Part shown: positions 17,665-26,705 of the stretch, in pieces
How positions within the stretch are numbered: position 1 is the stretch's first letter
Layout of the letters: each line of letters starts with the position of its first letter
Made by a program: the position numbers and the translations under genes
NCBI GenBank assembly: GCA_034432655.1
Contig: DAOUBP010000027.1
Location: 1-64,000, forward strand
Source: DAOUBP01 sp034432655
GTDB lineage: Bacteria > Chloroflexota > Anaerolineae > CG2-30-64-16
DNA: 64,000 bases
Direction of reading: 5' to 3'
Notes under the pieces: generated by a model
What the model was told of the DNA's origin: nothing
Database searches by the model: none
The model's input: the letters and a program-made list of their open reading frames with translations, nothing else

Positions 17665-19383
17665 ATGTCTCGCATCGCCCAAGGCCGCCAGGACCTGGCG
17701 CGCTGGCGCGCCGAATTTCCAGCCAACTTCTTCGCCTGCGACCGCAACCTGCAACACGTGCTGCGCATGTACGATCCCGGTTTTGACGGCTACGCGACTG
17801 CCCTCCATGACTTCGGTCATGCTGTGGCGACAGTGATTGACCCGGCTGCCACGATCAACGACCGGCCGCACAACCATCCCCGGCTGGATGCCTGGGACGG
17901 CATCGGCCGACGCACCGAGGAGATCGAGTTCCACCCCAGCTACCACGTGGCCGGCCGGCCCGCGTATGAGGCCGGCATCCTGGCCCTCTCGGCCGAGCCA
18001 GGACACATCCTGCAGCAAAGTGCGCTCTTTTATCTGCTGACCCAGGCCGGCGAGATGGGCCACGCTTGCCCCATCGTCTGCACGTTGGGGCTGATCCGTG
18101 CCTTGCAGGCCAAAGGCAGCCCGGAACTGCGAGCTGCCTTCTTGCCCCCCTTGCTGGAACGAGACTACGACCGCAAACAGACCGCCAGCCAGTTCCTCAC
18201 CGAGGTGCAGGGGGGCTCCGACGTGGGCGCCAATGCCGTGGAAGCGCGTCCCGCGGACGGACAGCCGGGCACCTGGCTCCTGCGGGGCGAAAAGTGGTTC
18301 TGCTCGGTGGCCAACGCCGATCAGATGTTGGTGACCGCCCGGCCGCTGGGCGCGGCGGATGGCACCAGAGGGCTGGCCGCGTTCCTGGTGCCCCGCCGCT
18401 TGCCGGACGGCGCCCTCAATAACTTCCGCATCCGCCGGCTGAAGACCAAATTCGGCACTCGCACCATGGCCTCGGCCGAGATAGACTTCGAGGACGCGGT
18501 CGCCTATCCCATCGGCGCGCTGGATGAGGGGTTCAAGATCGTGGTGGAACTGGTCCTGAACACCTCGCGTTGGGCCAACGCGTTGGGCTCGGCCGGGCTG
18601 CTGCGCAGAGCTTATCTGGAGGCGTGGACCTTCGCCCGGCACCGACAGGCTTTCGGCGCGGCGATCGGCCGCTACCCGCTGGTGTTAGAGGCGCTGGCCG
18701 AGATGAAAAGCGACCTCTACGCCATGCTGGCCAGCACCCTGCGGCTGAGCTATCTGATCAACCGTATGGATTTGGGCGTGGCCACCGAGCAAGAGCGCGC
18801 CGTGCACCGGCTGCTGGTCAACATCAACAAATATACGACCTCGGTGCAGGCCAGCCTCGGCATCCGACGCGCGCAGGAGATCCTGGGGGGCAACGGCACC
18901 ATCGAGGATTTCTCGGTGGTGCCCCGGCTGTACCGCGATGCCATGGTGTTCGAAAGCTGGGAGGGCAGCCACAACGTGCTGTGTCTGCAAGCCGGCCGTG
19001 ATATGCAGCGCTACGGATTGCATCGCCATTTGTTCGCCTATCTGGGGGCCTTGCTGGACGGCGTGACGGCACACGAACTGGCCGGGCTCCAGGACCTGGT
19101 CCTGGGTCGGTTGGACGTTGTTCGCGAACGGCTGGAACGGGTGCTGGCCGGCCCGCCCGAGTTCCACCAGGCCCATGTGCGTCGCGTGCTGGACGAGCTG
19201 GCCGCCATGGTTCAGGCGACCTGCCTGCTGGCCGAGGCCGAGTGGGAGCTGTCCCACGGGCTGGAGACCGACAAGCCGGCCGCCCTGGCTTTCTTCGTGG
19301 ACCGCCGCCTGCGGCCGGGGTATGACCCGCTGGCGGATGAGGGCTATCTCGACAAAGTGGCACGGCTGACAGAAACGCTCTAG
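17665..19383 (+). CDS. AidB-like acyl-CoA dehydrogenase
   Basis: 572 residues, longer than ordinary acyl-CoA dehydrogenases and similar to the AidB group. Typical segments are QFLTEVQGGSDVGANAVEA (FAD/substrate region), TWLLRGEKWFCSVANAD, FGTRTMASAEIDFEDAVAY and LGGNGTIEDFSVVPRLYRDA near the C-terminus with WEGSHNVLCLQAGRDM. Flavoenzyme expected to oxidise an acyl-CoA or, as proposed for AidB, act in alkylation stress. GGAGGTG precedes ATG 17665. The true substrate cannot be inferred. Confidence 0.88.
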   Translation: MSRIAQGRQDLARWRAEFPANFFACDRNLQHVLRMYDPGFDGYATALHDFGHAVATVIDPAATINDRPHNHPRLDAWDGIGRRTEEIEFHPSYHVAGRPAYEAGILALSAEPGHILQQSALFYLLTQAGEMGHACPIVCTLGLIRALQAKGSPELRAAFLPPLLERDYDRKQTASQFLTEVQGGSDVGANAVEARPADGQPGTWLLRGEKWFCSVANADQMLVTARPLGAADGTRGLAAFLVPRRLPDGALNNFRIRRLKTKFGTRTMASAEIDFEDAVAYPIGALDEGFKIVVELVLNTSRWANALGSAGLLRRAYLEAWTFARHRQAFGAAIGRYPLVLEALAEMKSDLYAMLASTLRLSYLINRMDLGVATEQERAVHRLLVNINKYTTSVQASLGIRRAQEILGGNGTIEDFSVVPRLYRDAMVFESWEGSHNVLCLQAGRDMQRYGLHRHLFAYLGALLDGVTAHELAGLQDLVLGRLDVVRERLERVLAGPPEFHQAHVRRVLDELAAMVQATCLLAEAEWELSHGLETDKPAALAFFVDRRLRPGYDPLADEGYLDKVARLTETL

Positions 19384-19424
19384 TGGGTCACTTGGCGCGA
19401 CCCTTGCCATTGCGCCGCCGGCGC

Positions 19425-19620
19425 AGGCAGCCCGGTTGACCGGGCGCTGCCAGGTAGCCCGATCCATTCATGGTCGGGCGGGCTGGCATGACCGCGCACG
19501 CGATGGGTGACGGGTGGTCGGTGGCGGCCAGGATCGCCCGGCGATGAAGTCGCCGGGCTGCCGAACGACGCCCGCTCAAGCGGGCTGAAATGGCTACAAG
19601 CAAACCAAATGACCCACTAT
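19425..19620. repeat. Palindrome cluster after acyl-CoA dehydrogenase gene
   Basis: AGCCCGGTTGACCGGGC (near 19430), GCCCGGCGATGAAGTCGCCGGGC parts (19538-19560) and GCCCGCTCAAGCGGGC (19569-19584), with linkers gctgccaggtagcccg and ccattcatgg identical or nearly so to those at 9744-9835 and 14400-14600. The block is flanked by agtgggtcacttgg (19382) and aatgacccactat (19606), which are partly inverted. Confidence 0.8.
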
Positions 19621-19851
19621 AAGGCAGGCAGCCCGAAACTCCGGTCCAGGGGTTGAAAACCGCCTGTCTGAAGCCGAAAAATGGCCTCAACCCCTGCCAG
19701 AGAGGCCTTTTCAAATTCAGCTGGTGCGTTTCCAACCGCCCGTTTCGGGCTGAGCTTGATGCTCCGGGCTGCAGCCCCTCAGCCAGCTGTGACGTTCGTC
19801 CCGGCCGGACACCCTGGGCGACGGTACCGTACCAAGCTACAGCGCTCGCTT
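19621..19851. other. Non-coding stretch with hairpin
   Basis: No convincing gene. A stem (caggggttgaaaaccgcc with ggcctcaacccctg, about 19648-19700) and a GCCCGTTTCGGGC hairpin near 19739-19752 are visible. An open frame enters from here into the acyltransferase gene, but its N-terminal part looks repeat-derived. Confidence 0.5.
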
Positions 19852-20628
19852 ATGTTCACTATAACCCGAAAAGACAGGGTATACCCACGTTACGCCTATC
19901 CCCGGCGAGCCTTGCTGGGGCTGGGCTGGCAGGTGCTGGCCGGCGGCCGGCGCTCGTTTGCCGCAGACGCCCGCGCCTGCCTGGACTGTCTGCAGCCGCC
20001 TCTGCAAGTCCTCGGCCGAGAACACATCCCCGCCCGGGGACCAGCGCTGATCGTGGTGAACCATTACCACCGGCCGGGCTTCGACGCCTGGTGGATTGCG
20101 TTGGCCATTACGTCGGTCGTGCCGGTGGAGATGCACTGGGTCATGACGGATGAGCTCACCTTTCCCGGCAAATGGTATGCCGCGCTGGGACAGGCCGGAT
20201 CGCGCTGGCTGCTGGGACGGCTGGCGCGCATTTACGGTTTCACGGCCATGCCACCTATGCCCCCGCGACCAGGCGATGTGACACGGCGTGCGCTGGCCGT
20301 GCGCCGGTTGGTGGCATACGCCCGGCAGCATCCCGACGCCGTCCTGGGCCTGGCGCCCGAGGGCAGGGACATACCCAACGGCGGCTTAGGTTGGCCGCCC
20401 CCAGGGGCCGGCCGCCTGATCGCATTGCTGGCCGAGCTGGGCTTTCCTATCACGCCGGTTGGCGCTTACGAGCGGGACGGCGCGTTCTGGCTGCATTTCG
20501 GCCCGGCCTTCCAGCTGCAAGTTCCCCCTGATCTATCTGCCACAGAAAAGGACCGTTTCGTTGCCCGCACGGTAATGACCGCCATTGCCCGCCTGCTTCC
20601 CGAACCGCTGAAAGGAGAATTCGCATGA
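19852..20628 (+). CDS. PlsC-like lipid acyltransferase
   Basis: 258 residues. The catalytic H-x4-D motif is H73-RPGF-D78 in NHYHRPGFDAWW, and LAPEGRD later corresponds to the EGTR-type substrate motif. Expected to acylate a lysophospholipid or similar acceptor at the membrane. ATG 19852 is preferred; the longer frame to 19681 is encoded by repeat-like sequence. The stop overlaps the next gene (ATGA), so it is co-translated with an MFS permease. Confidence 0.82.
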   Translation: MFTITRKDRVYPRYAYPRRALLGLGWQVLAGGRRSFAADARACLDCLQPPLQVLGREHIPARGPALIVVNHYHRPGFDAWWIALAITSVVPVEMHWVMTDELTFPGKWYAALGQAGSRWLLGRLARIYGFTAMPPMPPRPGDVTRRALAVRRLVAYARQHPDAVLGLAPEGRDIPNGGLGWPPPGAGRLIALLAELGFPITPVGAYERDGAFWLHFGPAFQLQVPPDLSATEKDRFVARTVMTAIARLLPEPLKGEFA

Positions 20629-21878
20629 AGCAAACGCTTACGCTGCGCCAGTTGTTTGCGCTCAACGCGTACTGGGTAGGGCTCTCCTTCATGTGGAACG
20701 TCTTGCACCCCATCGTCCTGCCGGCGGTGCTGCTGAACTTCGTGCCGGACGCCCGGAAGAACACCTACCTTGGCCTGTTGACCTTCGTTGGACTGGTGAT
20801 CGCGATGATCGTCCAGCCGATCTCCGGCGCGTTGAGCGACGGGTGGACCTCGCGCTTCGGCCGGCGGCGACCACTGATGGTGCTGGGCACGTCCTTCGAT
20901 TTCATTTTCCTGGCGCTGCTGGCGTGGGCCGGCGGCCTGCCCTGGCTGTTTGTAGGCTACATCGGCCTTCAGCTCAGCTCCAACATCGCCCATGGCCCGG
21001 CCCAAGGGCTGCTGCCCGACGTGGTGCCGGAGCCCCAGATCGGCGCGGCCAGCGGACTGAAGATCTTCATGGACATGTTCACCATGGCAGTGGCCACCCT
21101 GACGGCCGGCTTCCTGCTCGACCCGCAAACGCGCGACCCTACCCTGATCATGGGCCTGGTGATGGGCCTGCTGCTAGCCTCCCTGCTGGTCACCGTGCTG
21201 GGGACGCGCGAAACGCCGTCCGGTGGCACCGATCGCCAAGGCCTCGCCTGGGCGCGGCTGCGCGAGCAGTTCCGGGTTGACTTACGCCGCCACACGGCCT
21301 ACTGGTGGCTGATCGCGCAACGCTTCATCTGTCTGCTGGGCATTTACGGCATCCAACAGTTCGCGCAATACTACATCCAGGACGTGCTGCAACCGGAGAA
21401 TCCGGTGCGGGACACCGGGGTGCTGATGGCCGCCATCGTCGGCGCGCTGTTGGTGCTGGCGGTGGTCGGGGGCTGGCTGACCGACCGCTTTGGCGCGCGA
21501 CGCGTGACCATGATTGCGGTGCTCATCATCGCCGTGGGTTGTCCCCTGCTTCTGCTGGGCCGTGACCTGTTGCGCCTGGGGCTGTATGGCGCTGTGCTCG
21601 GCGCGGGGATGGGGTTATTCCTGACGGCGAACTGGGCGCAGGCCAATCAACTGGCGCCGGCGACCGAGGCCGGCAAATATCTGGGGCTGACCAACCTGGC
21701 CACGGCCGGCGCCGGCGCCCTGGCCCGGTTGGAAGGGCCCGTCATAGACGCGCTCAACAACGCGCAGCCCGGCGCCTGGTGGGGCTACACCGCCTTGTTC
21801 CTGTTCGGGACTGCTTGTGCCCTGGCCAGCCTGCCATTGTTGTCGAAGATCAAAGCGACGCCGGGTCAAGGCGAATGA
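20625..21878 (+). CDS. MFS permease, SLC45/GPH-like
   Basis: 417 residues with 12 membrane segments. The first-half loop GALSDGWTSRFGRRRPLMVL and second-half GGWLTDRFGARRVTM are MFS motif A; the GRRRP form recalls the sugar-carrying SLC45/GPH branch. AAAGGAG lies ahead of ATG 20625. Translationally coupled to the acyltransferase. Its 3' end overlaps the convergent gene on the other strand by 13 bp. Substrate unknown, possibly a sugar or glycoside. Confidence 0.85.
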   Translation: MKQTLTLRQLFALNAYWVGLSFMWNVLHPIVLPAVLLNFVPDARKNTYLGLLTFVGLVIAMIVQPISGALSDGWTSRFGRRRPLMVLGTSFDFIFLALLAWAGGLPWLFVGYIGLQLSSNIAHGPAQGLLPDVVPEPQIGAASGLKIFMDMFTMAVATLTAGFLLDPQTRDPTLIMGLVMGLLLASLLVTVLGTRETPSGGTDRQGLAWARLREQFRVDLRRHTAYWWLIAQRFICLLGIYGIQQFAQYYIQDVLQPENPVRDTGVLMAAIVGALLVLAVVGGWLTDRFGARRVTMIAVLIIAVGCPLLLLGRDLLRLGLYGAVLGAGMGLFLTANWAQANQLAPATEAGKYLGLTNLATAGAGALARLEGPVIDALNNAQPGAWWGYTALFLFGTACALASLPLLSKIKATPGQGE

Positions 21879-22399
21879 GGTTGCAGGAGCAGCGGCAGAT
21901 ACAGAGCGCGAACAGGCAGCCGCTGCTCGATGACCAGGCGTCCACCGTCGCGATCGCGAGTGGTGCTGAGGGTGTAGCCGCCGTAGATGCATCCCCATTG
22001 CTCAATGCGCCGCACGCGCGCCTGTACCCACAAGTTGTGAACGGTGTTGGGCAGCAGACCTACCGTCACCTGGGCAGGATTGCCGTAGGCGCTGAAACTG
22101 CCCGTAGCGGTGAAGACCCCTGATTCGGCCGTGACCGTCACCGCCTCACCGTTGCCGATACGCACGGTAACGATCTGCGTCAGCAATTCGGTGGGCGAGA
22201 CAACCGGCTCCACCCAGAACGGCTCAGGCGTGGCCGAGGGGCAACGCGTCGGCGTAGGGGATGCCGTGGACGGCAGTGTTGCGTCGGCGGCCCCGGACGG
22301 TCCGCCGCTGACAGGAGCCACATCCACCGCGACAGCCGATACAAGCAGGAGCGCCAAAGCCCCAAATACGGCCAGCAGGGAGAGCCGGAGGTCCTTCAT
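21866..22399 (-). CDS. Secreted protein of unknown function
   Basis: 177 residues with an N-terminal hydrophobic signal (LSLLAVFGALALLLVSAVAV), a Thr/Pro-rich stretch (STASPTPTRCPSATPEPF), then a beta-rich domain of about 110 residues. It overlaps the stop of the upstream lipoprotein gene by 4 bp and is the last gene of that operon. No recognised domain; it could assist the adjacent binding protein. Confidence 0.7.
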   Translation of the reverse strand: MKDLRLSLLAVFGALALLLVSAVAVDVAPVSGGPSGAADATLPSTASPTPTRCPSATPEPFWVEPVVSPTELLTQIVTVRIGNGEAVTVTAESGVFTATGSFSAYGNPAQVTVGLLPNTVHNLWVQARVRRIEQWGCIYGGYTLSTTRDRDGGRLVIEQRLPVRALYLPLLLQPHSP

Positions 22400-24159
22400 C
22401 GTAACCTCCAGTATTGCAAGTGCGGCGGCCCGAACAAGGGAAAATCGAACGCTACGCCATGCTTCACCAGCACCATGCGGTCGTAGTGTTGCAACGGGAT
22501 GAAGATCACAGCCTCTCGCACCAGCAACGCTTCTGCCTGCCGGTACAACGTGGCGCGACGCGACACATCCGGTTCGGCAGCCGCCTCAGCCAACAGCCTG
22601 TCGTAATCAGCAGAAGACCATCCTGTATACTGGAGGCGCGATCGCGGGCTGAGGACCTGCAACATGCTGGAGGGATCGGCGTAGTCCAGCACCCACCCCA
22701 TGCGGTACAGATGATAGCTGCACTCGGCGGGGCTGCGCGCGGCGCCGGCCTCGACCGGCTTGTTGCAGCTCTCCAACGCGGCCAGGTACTGCTCCCACCG
22801 GCTGGACACCAGCTGCACCGGGATGCCGATCGCTTCCAGCATCCCGGCCACGGCCTGGAAGACCGCGTCATTGTTGCCGCCCCGGTTGTACCACAGCGCC
22901 ACCGGGGGCACCGGCTTGTCCGGCCCGTAACCGGCCGCGGCCAGAAACGCCCGGGCCGCGTCCAGGTCGAAGGGGTAGGTTGCCACATCCCCATCATAGC
23001 CCGCAACGCCGGGCGGGACCATGCGCAGCGCAGGCTCATGCCACGGTTGCCCAAGCACCTCCTCGCCCAGCGCGCGGCGGTCAATGGCGCTGGCGATCGC
23101 GCGGCGGACGTTAACATCGTTGGTGGGCGGGACCTGCACGTTGAAGGCCAGGTAGCTGGTGCCCGGTTGCGCCAGCACATGCAGCTCGCGCGCGAAAGCG
23201 GGATCGGCCTGGATCCTTGCCGCTTCCTGGAGGGGAAACTCCGCCACCAGCAGGTCGCCAGCCTCGTACAACGCCAGTTGACGCGCCGGATCGGGCACGA
23301 TCGGAAACTCGACGCGCGCGATCGTCACCTGCGCAGCGTTCCAGTAAGCCGGGTTGCGGGCCAGGACAATCCGCTGGCCAGGCCTGTGCCCGGCCAGCAT
23401 AAAGGGCCCGTTGGTCGGCCAGGCGGCGTCCGCCGGGGAAGAGGGGATCTTCTGCGGGGGGGCCGGCCAGAAGAGGGGCGTGGCCAGCAGCTGAGGCAAG
23501 AACGGGACAGGCCGCTCCAGGGCGATGCGCAGGGTGAGGTCGTCTACGGCTGTAATCCCTACCTGTGCGCAATCGGCCAGGTCCCCGCCGGCATAGGCCG
23601 CTGCGCCGCGGATCGGTGCCACTTCGGTCAGCAGATAGTAGGAGGGGTTGCCCGTCACCGGGTCTAACAGCCGGCACACGCCATCAACGTAATGCTGCGC
23701 AGTCACCGGCTGCCGGTCTGACCAGGCCAACCCGGAGCGCAAGGTAACAGTGTAAACCGTGTTGTCCGCCGAGGCCGTATAGCCGGTCGCTGCAGCCGGT
23801 GCCAGGGCCCCATCCCCGCGCAGGTTGAAGGGCCCCTCATAAAGCTGCTGCAGCACCAGCAAGCTGTTCGTGTCATAAGCCTGTTGCGGGTCCAGCGTCA
23901 ACACGTCGCCGGACAAGGGGTAGATCAGTGTGCCGGCCGGCGCGTTGACGGGAGATGCATAGGTCGGCGTGGGCACTGGGGTGGCTGTGACCACCACCGT
24001 CCGCTCGATCACGCGCGTGACCGGCACCACCTGCGTCTCAACTACCGGCACGGTGACAACTACGGGCGTGGGGGAAGGCTTCTCGCTGGCACAGCTCGTT
24101 GCAATAACGGCCACCCCCAGCAAGATCAGGATCATGAGGTTACGGCTGAAGAGCTTCAC
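22396..24159 (-). CDS. ABC substrate-binding lipoprotein (family 5)
   Basis: 587 residues. The signal ends in a lipobox at C23 (AVIATSC), followed by a Thr/Val linker with TPVP repeats and an OppA/DppA-type domain (GDVLTLDPQQAYDTNSLLVL, then WNAAQVTIARVEFP). Anchored outside the membrane, it would bind peptides or similar solutes. The GTG at 24159 has GGGAGGTG just ahead, better than the ATG at 24195. It follows the cytochrome b gene by 305 bp. Confidence 0.88.
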   Translation of the reverse strand: MKLFSRNLMILILLGVAVIATSCASEKPSPTPVVVTVPVVETQVVPVTRVIERTVVVTATPVPTPTYASPVNAPAGTLIYPLSGDVLTLDPQQAYDTNSLLVLQQLYEGPFNLRGDGALAPAAATGYTASADNTVYTVTLRSGLAWSDRQPVTAQHYVDGVCRLLDPVTGNPSYYLLTEVAPIRGAAAYAGGDLADCAQVGITAVDDLTLRIALERPVPFLPQLLATPLFWPAPPQKIPSSPADAAWPTNGPFMLAGHRPGQRIVLARNPAYWNAAQVTIARVEFPIVPDPARQLALYEAGDLLVAEFPLQEAARIQADPAFARELHVLAQPGTSYLAFNVQVPPTNDVNVRRAIASAIDRRALGEEVLGQPWHEPALRMVPPGVAGYDGDVATYPFDLDAARAFLAAAGYGPDKPVPPVALWYNRGGNNDAVFQAVAGMLEAIGIPVQLVSSRWEQYLAALESCNKPVEAGAARSPAECSYHLYRMGWVLDYADPSSMLQVLSPRSRLQYTGWSSADYDRLLAEAAAEPDVSRRATLYRQAEALLVREAVIFIPLQHYDRMVLVKHGVAFDFPLFGPPHLQYWRLR

Positions 24160-24464
24160 AACACCTCCCGGGCTTCGGCTGCCAGTGTAACACAACCCGG
24201 CAGGGGCGTCAATCGGATTTGCCAGGCGGAATATAACAACGTAGAACTATCGGTAAGATCATGGTAGCCCGGCGAGAATGCAGCGCATCACGGGACGGAG
24301 GAGCCTCTTTCATCGCCGGGCGGTCCCGCCCGACACTTTTGCGCTATACCCTGCCAGGCGGCAGCCGTGCCCAGGGTGTCAGGCGGCGAGGCTTCCGTCG
24401 GTTTTCTGCTCACGCGGGGTTGTTCAGGCGACCGGCCAAAACCTCGGCCCGGACAGGCACTGCC
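24160..24464. other. Intergenic region with degenerate palindrome
   Basis: No gene. A damaged copy of the GCCCGGCGATGAAGTCGCCGGGC module is seen as gtagcccggcga (24264-24275) and ttcatcgccgggc (24310-24322) with extra sequence between. On the minus strand a weak -10 (GTTATATT) lies about 80 bp before the lipoprotein start, so that gene may have its own promoter. Confidence 0.5.
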
Positions 24465-25478
24465 TCATCTGACCGAGCCGCGCAAGGTCAGGATGAGCAG
24501 GCCGACGAGGATGGCCAGGAAGACGATCTGCGCAGGGCGGCCGGGACGGTTGAACCACTCTGCAACGCCCTCATCACTCCGGTCCAGGGTGTAGGGCAAA
24601 GCAGCCGCGACCAGCAACACCAGCAGAGGCACCAGCACCCCGGCCACAAACGGCGGGCCGATCCGTAACAGCTCCTGGACCCATAAGAAAAACCAGGGCG
24701 CCCGCGGCGCGGTTGCCAGCCCGGCGGGATTGCCTGGCGGGCCTAGCGGTGCATCGGCCAGCAGGCTCAATCCGAACAGACCGGCCAGGGTCAACAGCAG
24801 GGCGGTCACTTCCGTGCGTATCAGCTGATCACGCCTGACGCGCGCGCTTGTCTTCCTGTGGGAGATGCCGCCATCGCGGCGGACGCGGAAGATGTGCCAC
24901 GTGGCCAGGGCCAGCACCAGCCCGGCCAGGCCCAACATGTGCCAGGTGTAGAAGCGAAGCAGGGCCGGCGCGGCGACGGCCTCACCTCCCACCAGGAACC
25001 GATAAAGCGCCGGCCCGATGCCCGGCACTGCTTTGACCAGGTTGGTGCCCACCACAAACGCCCAAACCGTATCCTGGTCCCAACGCAACACGTAACCGGT
25101 GAAGTCCAACAGGATGGTCAGCAACAACAGCGCTATGCCGATCAGCCAGTTGAACCGTCGCGCTTTGTAACCGCCGCTGAAAACCACACGGGCCATGTGC
25201 AGGATCACCGTGCCGACCATCAACTGCGCCGCCCAGAAGTGCAAATTGCGCAGCAACCAGCCGAAAGGCGCCAGGTAGGTGATCTGCCGGACCGACTCGT
25301 GGGCGCCCTCAGGGGTGGGCACGTATACAAACATCTCGATCACCCCGGTGGTGCCCAACACCAGGAACAGCAACAACGAAATGCCGCCCAGGCCGAAGGT
25401 GTAAGTGAAGCGGGCTTCCCGGGCCGGGAGCGTCGACGGGTGCAGATGAGCGTAGAAGTTGGGACGAGGGCGCGTCAC
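24465..25478 (-). CDS. Cytochrome b of a bc-type complex
   Basis: 337 residues combining the b6 part with extra C-terminal membrane helices. Haem-ligand histidines appear as pairs in RNLHFWAAQLMVGTVILHMARV and in WHMLGLAGLVLALATWHIFR. This subunit oxidises quinol in the cytoplasmic membrane and passes electrons to the Rieske protein. GTG 25478 (VTRPRPNFYAHLHP) is chosen; ATG 25511 lies in a degenerate copy of the GCCGAATTCATTCGGC palindrome. The Rieske protein and two dihaem cytochromes are encoded directly upstream. Confidence 0.9.
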   Translation of the reverse strand: MTRPRPNFYAHLHPSTLPAREARFTYTFGLGGISLLLFLVLGTTGVIEMFVYVPTPEGAHESVRQITYLAPFGWLLRNLHFWAAQLMVGTVILHMARVVFSGGYKARRFNWLIGIALLLLTILLDFTGYVLRWDQDTVWAFVVGTNLVKAVPGIGPALYRFLVGGEAVAAPALLRFYTWHMLGLAGLVLALATWHIFRVRRDGGISHRKTSARVRRDQLIRTEVTALLLTLAGLFGLSLLADAPLGPPGNPAGLATAPRAPWFFLWVQELLRIGPPFVAGVLVPLLVLLVAAALPYTLDRSDEGVAEWFNRPGRPAQIVFLAILVGLLILTLRGSVR

Positions 25479-25546
25479 AGATGATTCCCTACTGCCAGCC
25501 GCTGAACTCATTCGACAGCACCGCTACAAAAGAGTGCATCTTTCCC

Positions 25547-25993
25547 CTAAACAGCCAGACGCGCGGCCGGCGCGACCGGCGCAGACCGGTCCACAAACAA
25601 CAGGCCTTGCTCTGCGTCGAACCAGAGGCGCAGCGGGCGTAAAGGTTGCGTCGCCGGGCCGGCCGTTACCCGACCGCCGGGATCAAAGCGGCTTTCATGG
25701 CATGGGCAGACAAAACCGCCTTTGGCGTTCTTTTCCACCAGGCAGCCCAGGTGGGTGCAGACGGCATCCAGCGCGTACAGGCCTTGCGCGTCGCGGCCGA
25801 TATAGGCCCGCGCGGCGACAACGTAGACCAGCCCATCCAGAGGGTAATCCTCCGGCCGGCCGACGGTGAAAACCGTGGCAGAAGCGCTCGGGGGCTGGAA
25901 AGACAGGAAGCGCATCACCTGGCCCGCGGCCGCGAGCACCGCCGTGGTCAGGGAGCCGTGCGCGAGAGCCGCCAAAAACTTACGCCGGTTCAT
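25547..25993 (-). CDS. Rieske iron-sulfur protein
   Basis: 148 residues. Cluster ligands C79, H81, C96 and H99 lie in CTHLGC and CPCHES, with the disulfide cysteines C84 and C98. The N-terminus MNRRKFLAALAHGS carries a twin-arginine-like signal that would also serve as membrane anchor. It overlaps the cytochrome c gene by 14 bp and precedes cytochrome b, so it is a subunit of the same quinol-oxidising complex. Confidence 0.94.
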   Translation of the reverse strand: MNRRKFLAALAHGSLTTAVLAAAGQVMRFLSFQPPSASATVFTVGRPEDYPLDGLVYVVAARAYIGRDAQGLYALDAVCTHLGCLVEKNAKGGFVCPCHESRFDPGGRVTAGPATQPLRPLRLWFDAEQGLLFVDRSAPVAPAARLAV

Positions 25994-26702
25994 CTTCTGT
26001 GACCTTTCGCCGTTCCCGCCCCAAAACAATCCCCGCCAACAGCGCCAGCACGATCGCCGCCAGCATCCCCCACAGCTTCTCTTGGGGCACCGGCGGCGCC
26101 GAGATAGCCGGCGGTCCGATCTGCTCAACGGGCGAAAGACGGCCGCTCTGGTACAGCAAGAAGGCCGTCACCGCCCAATACTCCGCATCGGTGAGCGAGC
26201 CGGGCCGCTGGGGCGGCTGGGTGGCGCGCAGAAAGGTAAACAACGCCTCGGCCGTTTGAAAACGGCTGAGCCCCACCGCCGGGGGGACAACGCGCGGGAT
26301 GTAGAAAGCTGCCAGCTCAGATTTGCCCGTGTGGCACCCACGCGCCCAGCAATTCTGATGATCTTCCACCCACACCTGGCGCCACTCATCGGTCAGACCC
26401 TGTCCCCGGTCGCCATGACAGGGCATGCAGTTGTAATAGTACTGATAGCGCCCGACCTCCACCTGAGTCGGGAACTCCCCCAGGGCCGGTTGCACCAGCC
26501 GATCGGCCATGGCCGCCTGACCCGGGTCAACGTCATGGGACAGCGGAACACCTTGCGCGCGGCGCAGCGCGCTCCGCAACCCCGCGGCTGAAACGTACCC
26601 GTTCGCCGACAGCCCGCTCGCAGTTGCCCACATCAAAAACCCTAACAGGACCATCCCGCACAACTTACCCCGTACAAGTCGGCCCATGCCCCTGGCAGCC
26701 AT
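25980..26702 (-). CDS. Membrane-anchored dihaem cytochrome c (CxxCH + CX4CH)
   Basis: 240 residues with an N-terminal signal or anchor and a C-terminal membrane helix (LWGMLAAIVLALLAGIVLG). Haem 1 site C92-M-P-C95-H96 (CHGDRGQGL). A second site C118-WARG-C123-H124 has the rarer four-residue spacing. Paralogous to the next upstream gene and to the C-terminal part of the fused protein at 29665-31695. It probably carries electrons from the Rieske/cytochrome b pair outside the membrane. Confidence 0.88.
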   Translation of the reverse strand: MAARGMGRLVRGKLCGMVLLGFLMWATASGLSANGYVSAAGLRSALRRAQGVPLSHDVDPGQAAMADRLVQPALGEFPTQVEVGRYQYYYNCMPCHGDRGQGLTDEWRQVWVEDHQNCWARGCHTGKSELAAFYIPRVVPPAVGLSRFQTAEALFTFLRATQPPQRPGSLTDAEYWAVTAFLLYQSGRLSPVEQIGPPAISAPPVPQEKLWGMLAAIVLALLAGIVLGRERRKVTEDEPA

Positions 26703-26705
26703 CGC

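Noticed and set aside
19388..19735. 115-codon minus frame after the acyl-CoA dehydrogenase
   Set aside because: It is encoded by the palindrome cluster (AAPGQPG, RRSAARR type peptides) and has no ribosome-binding site.
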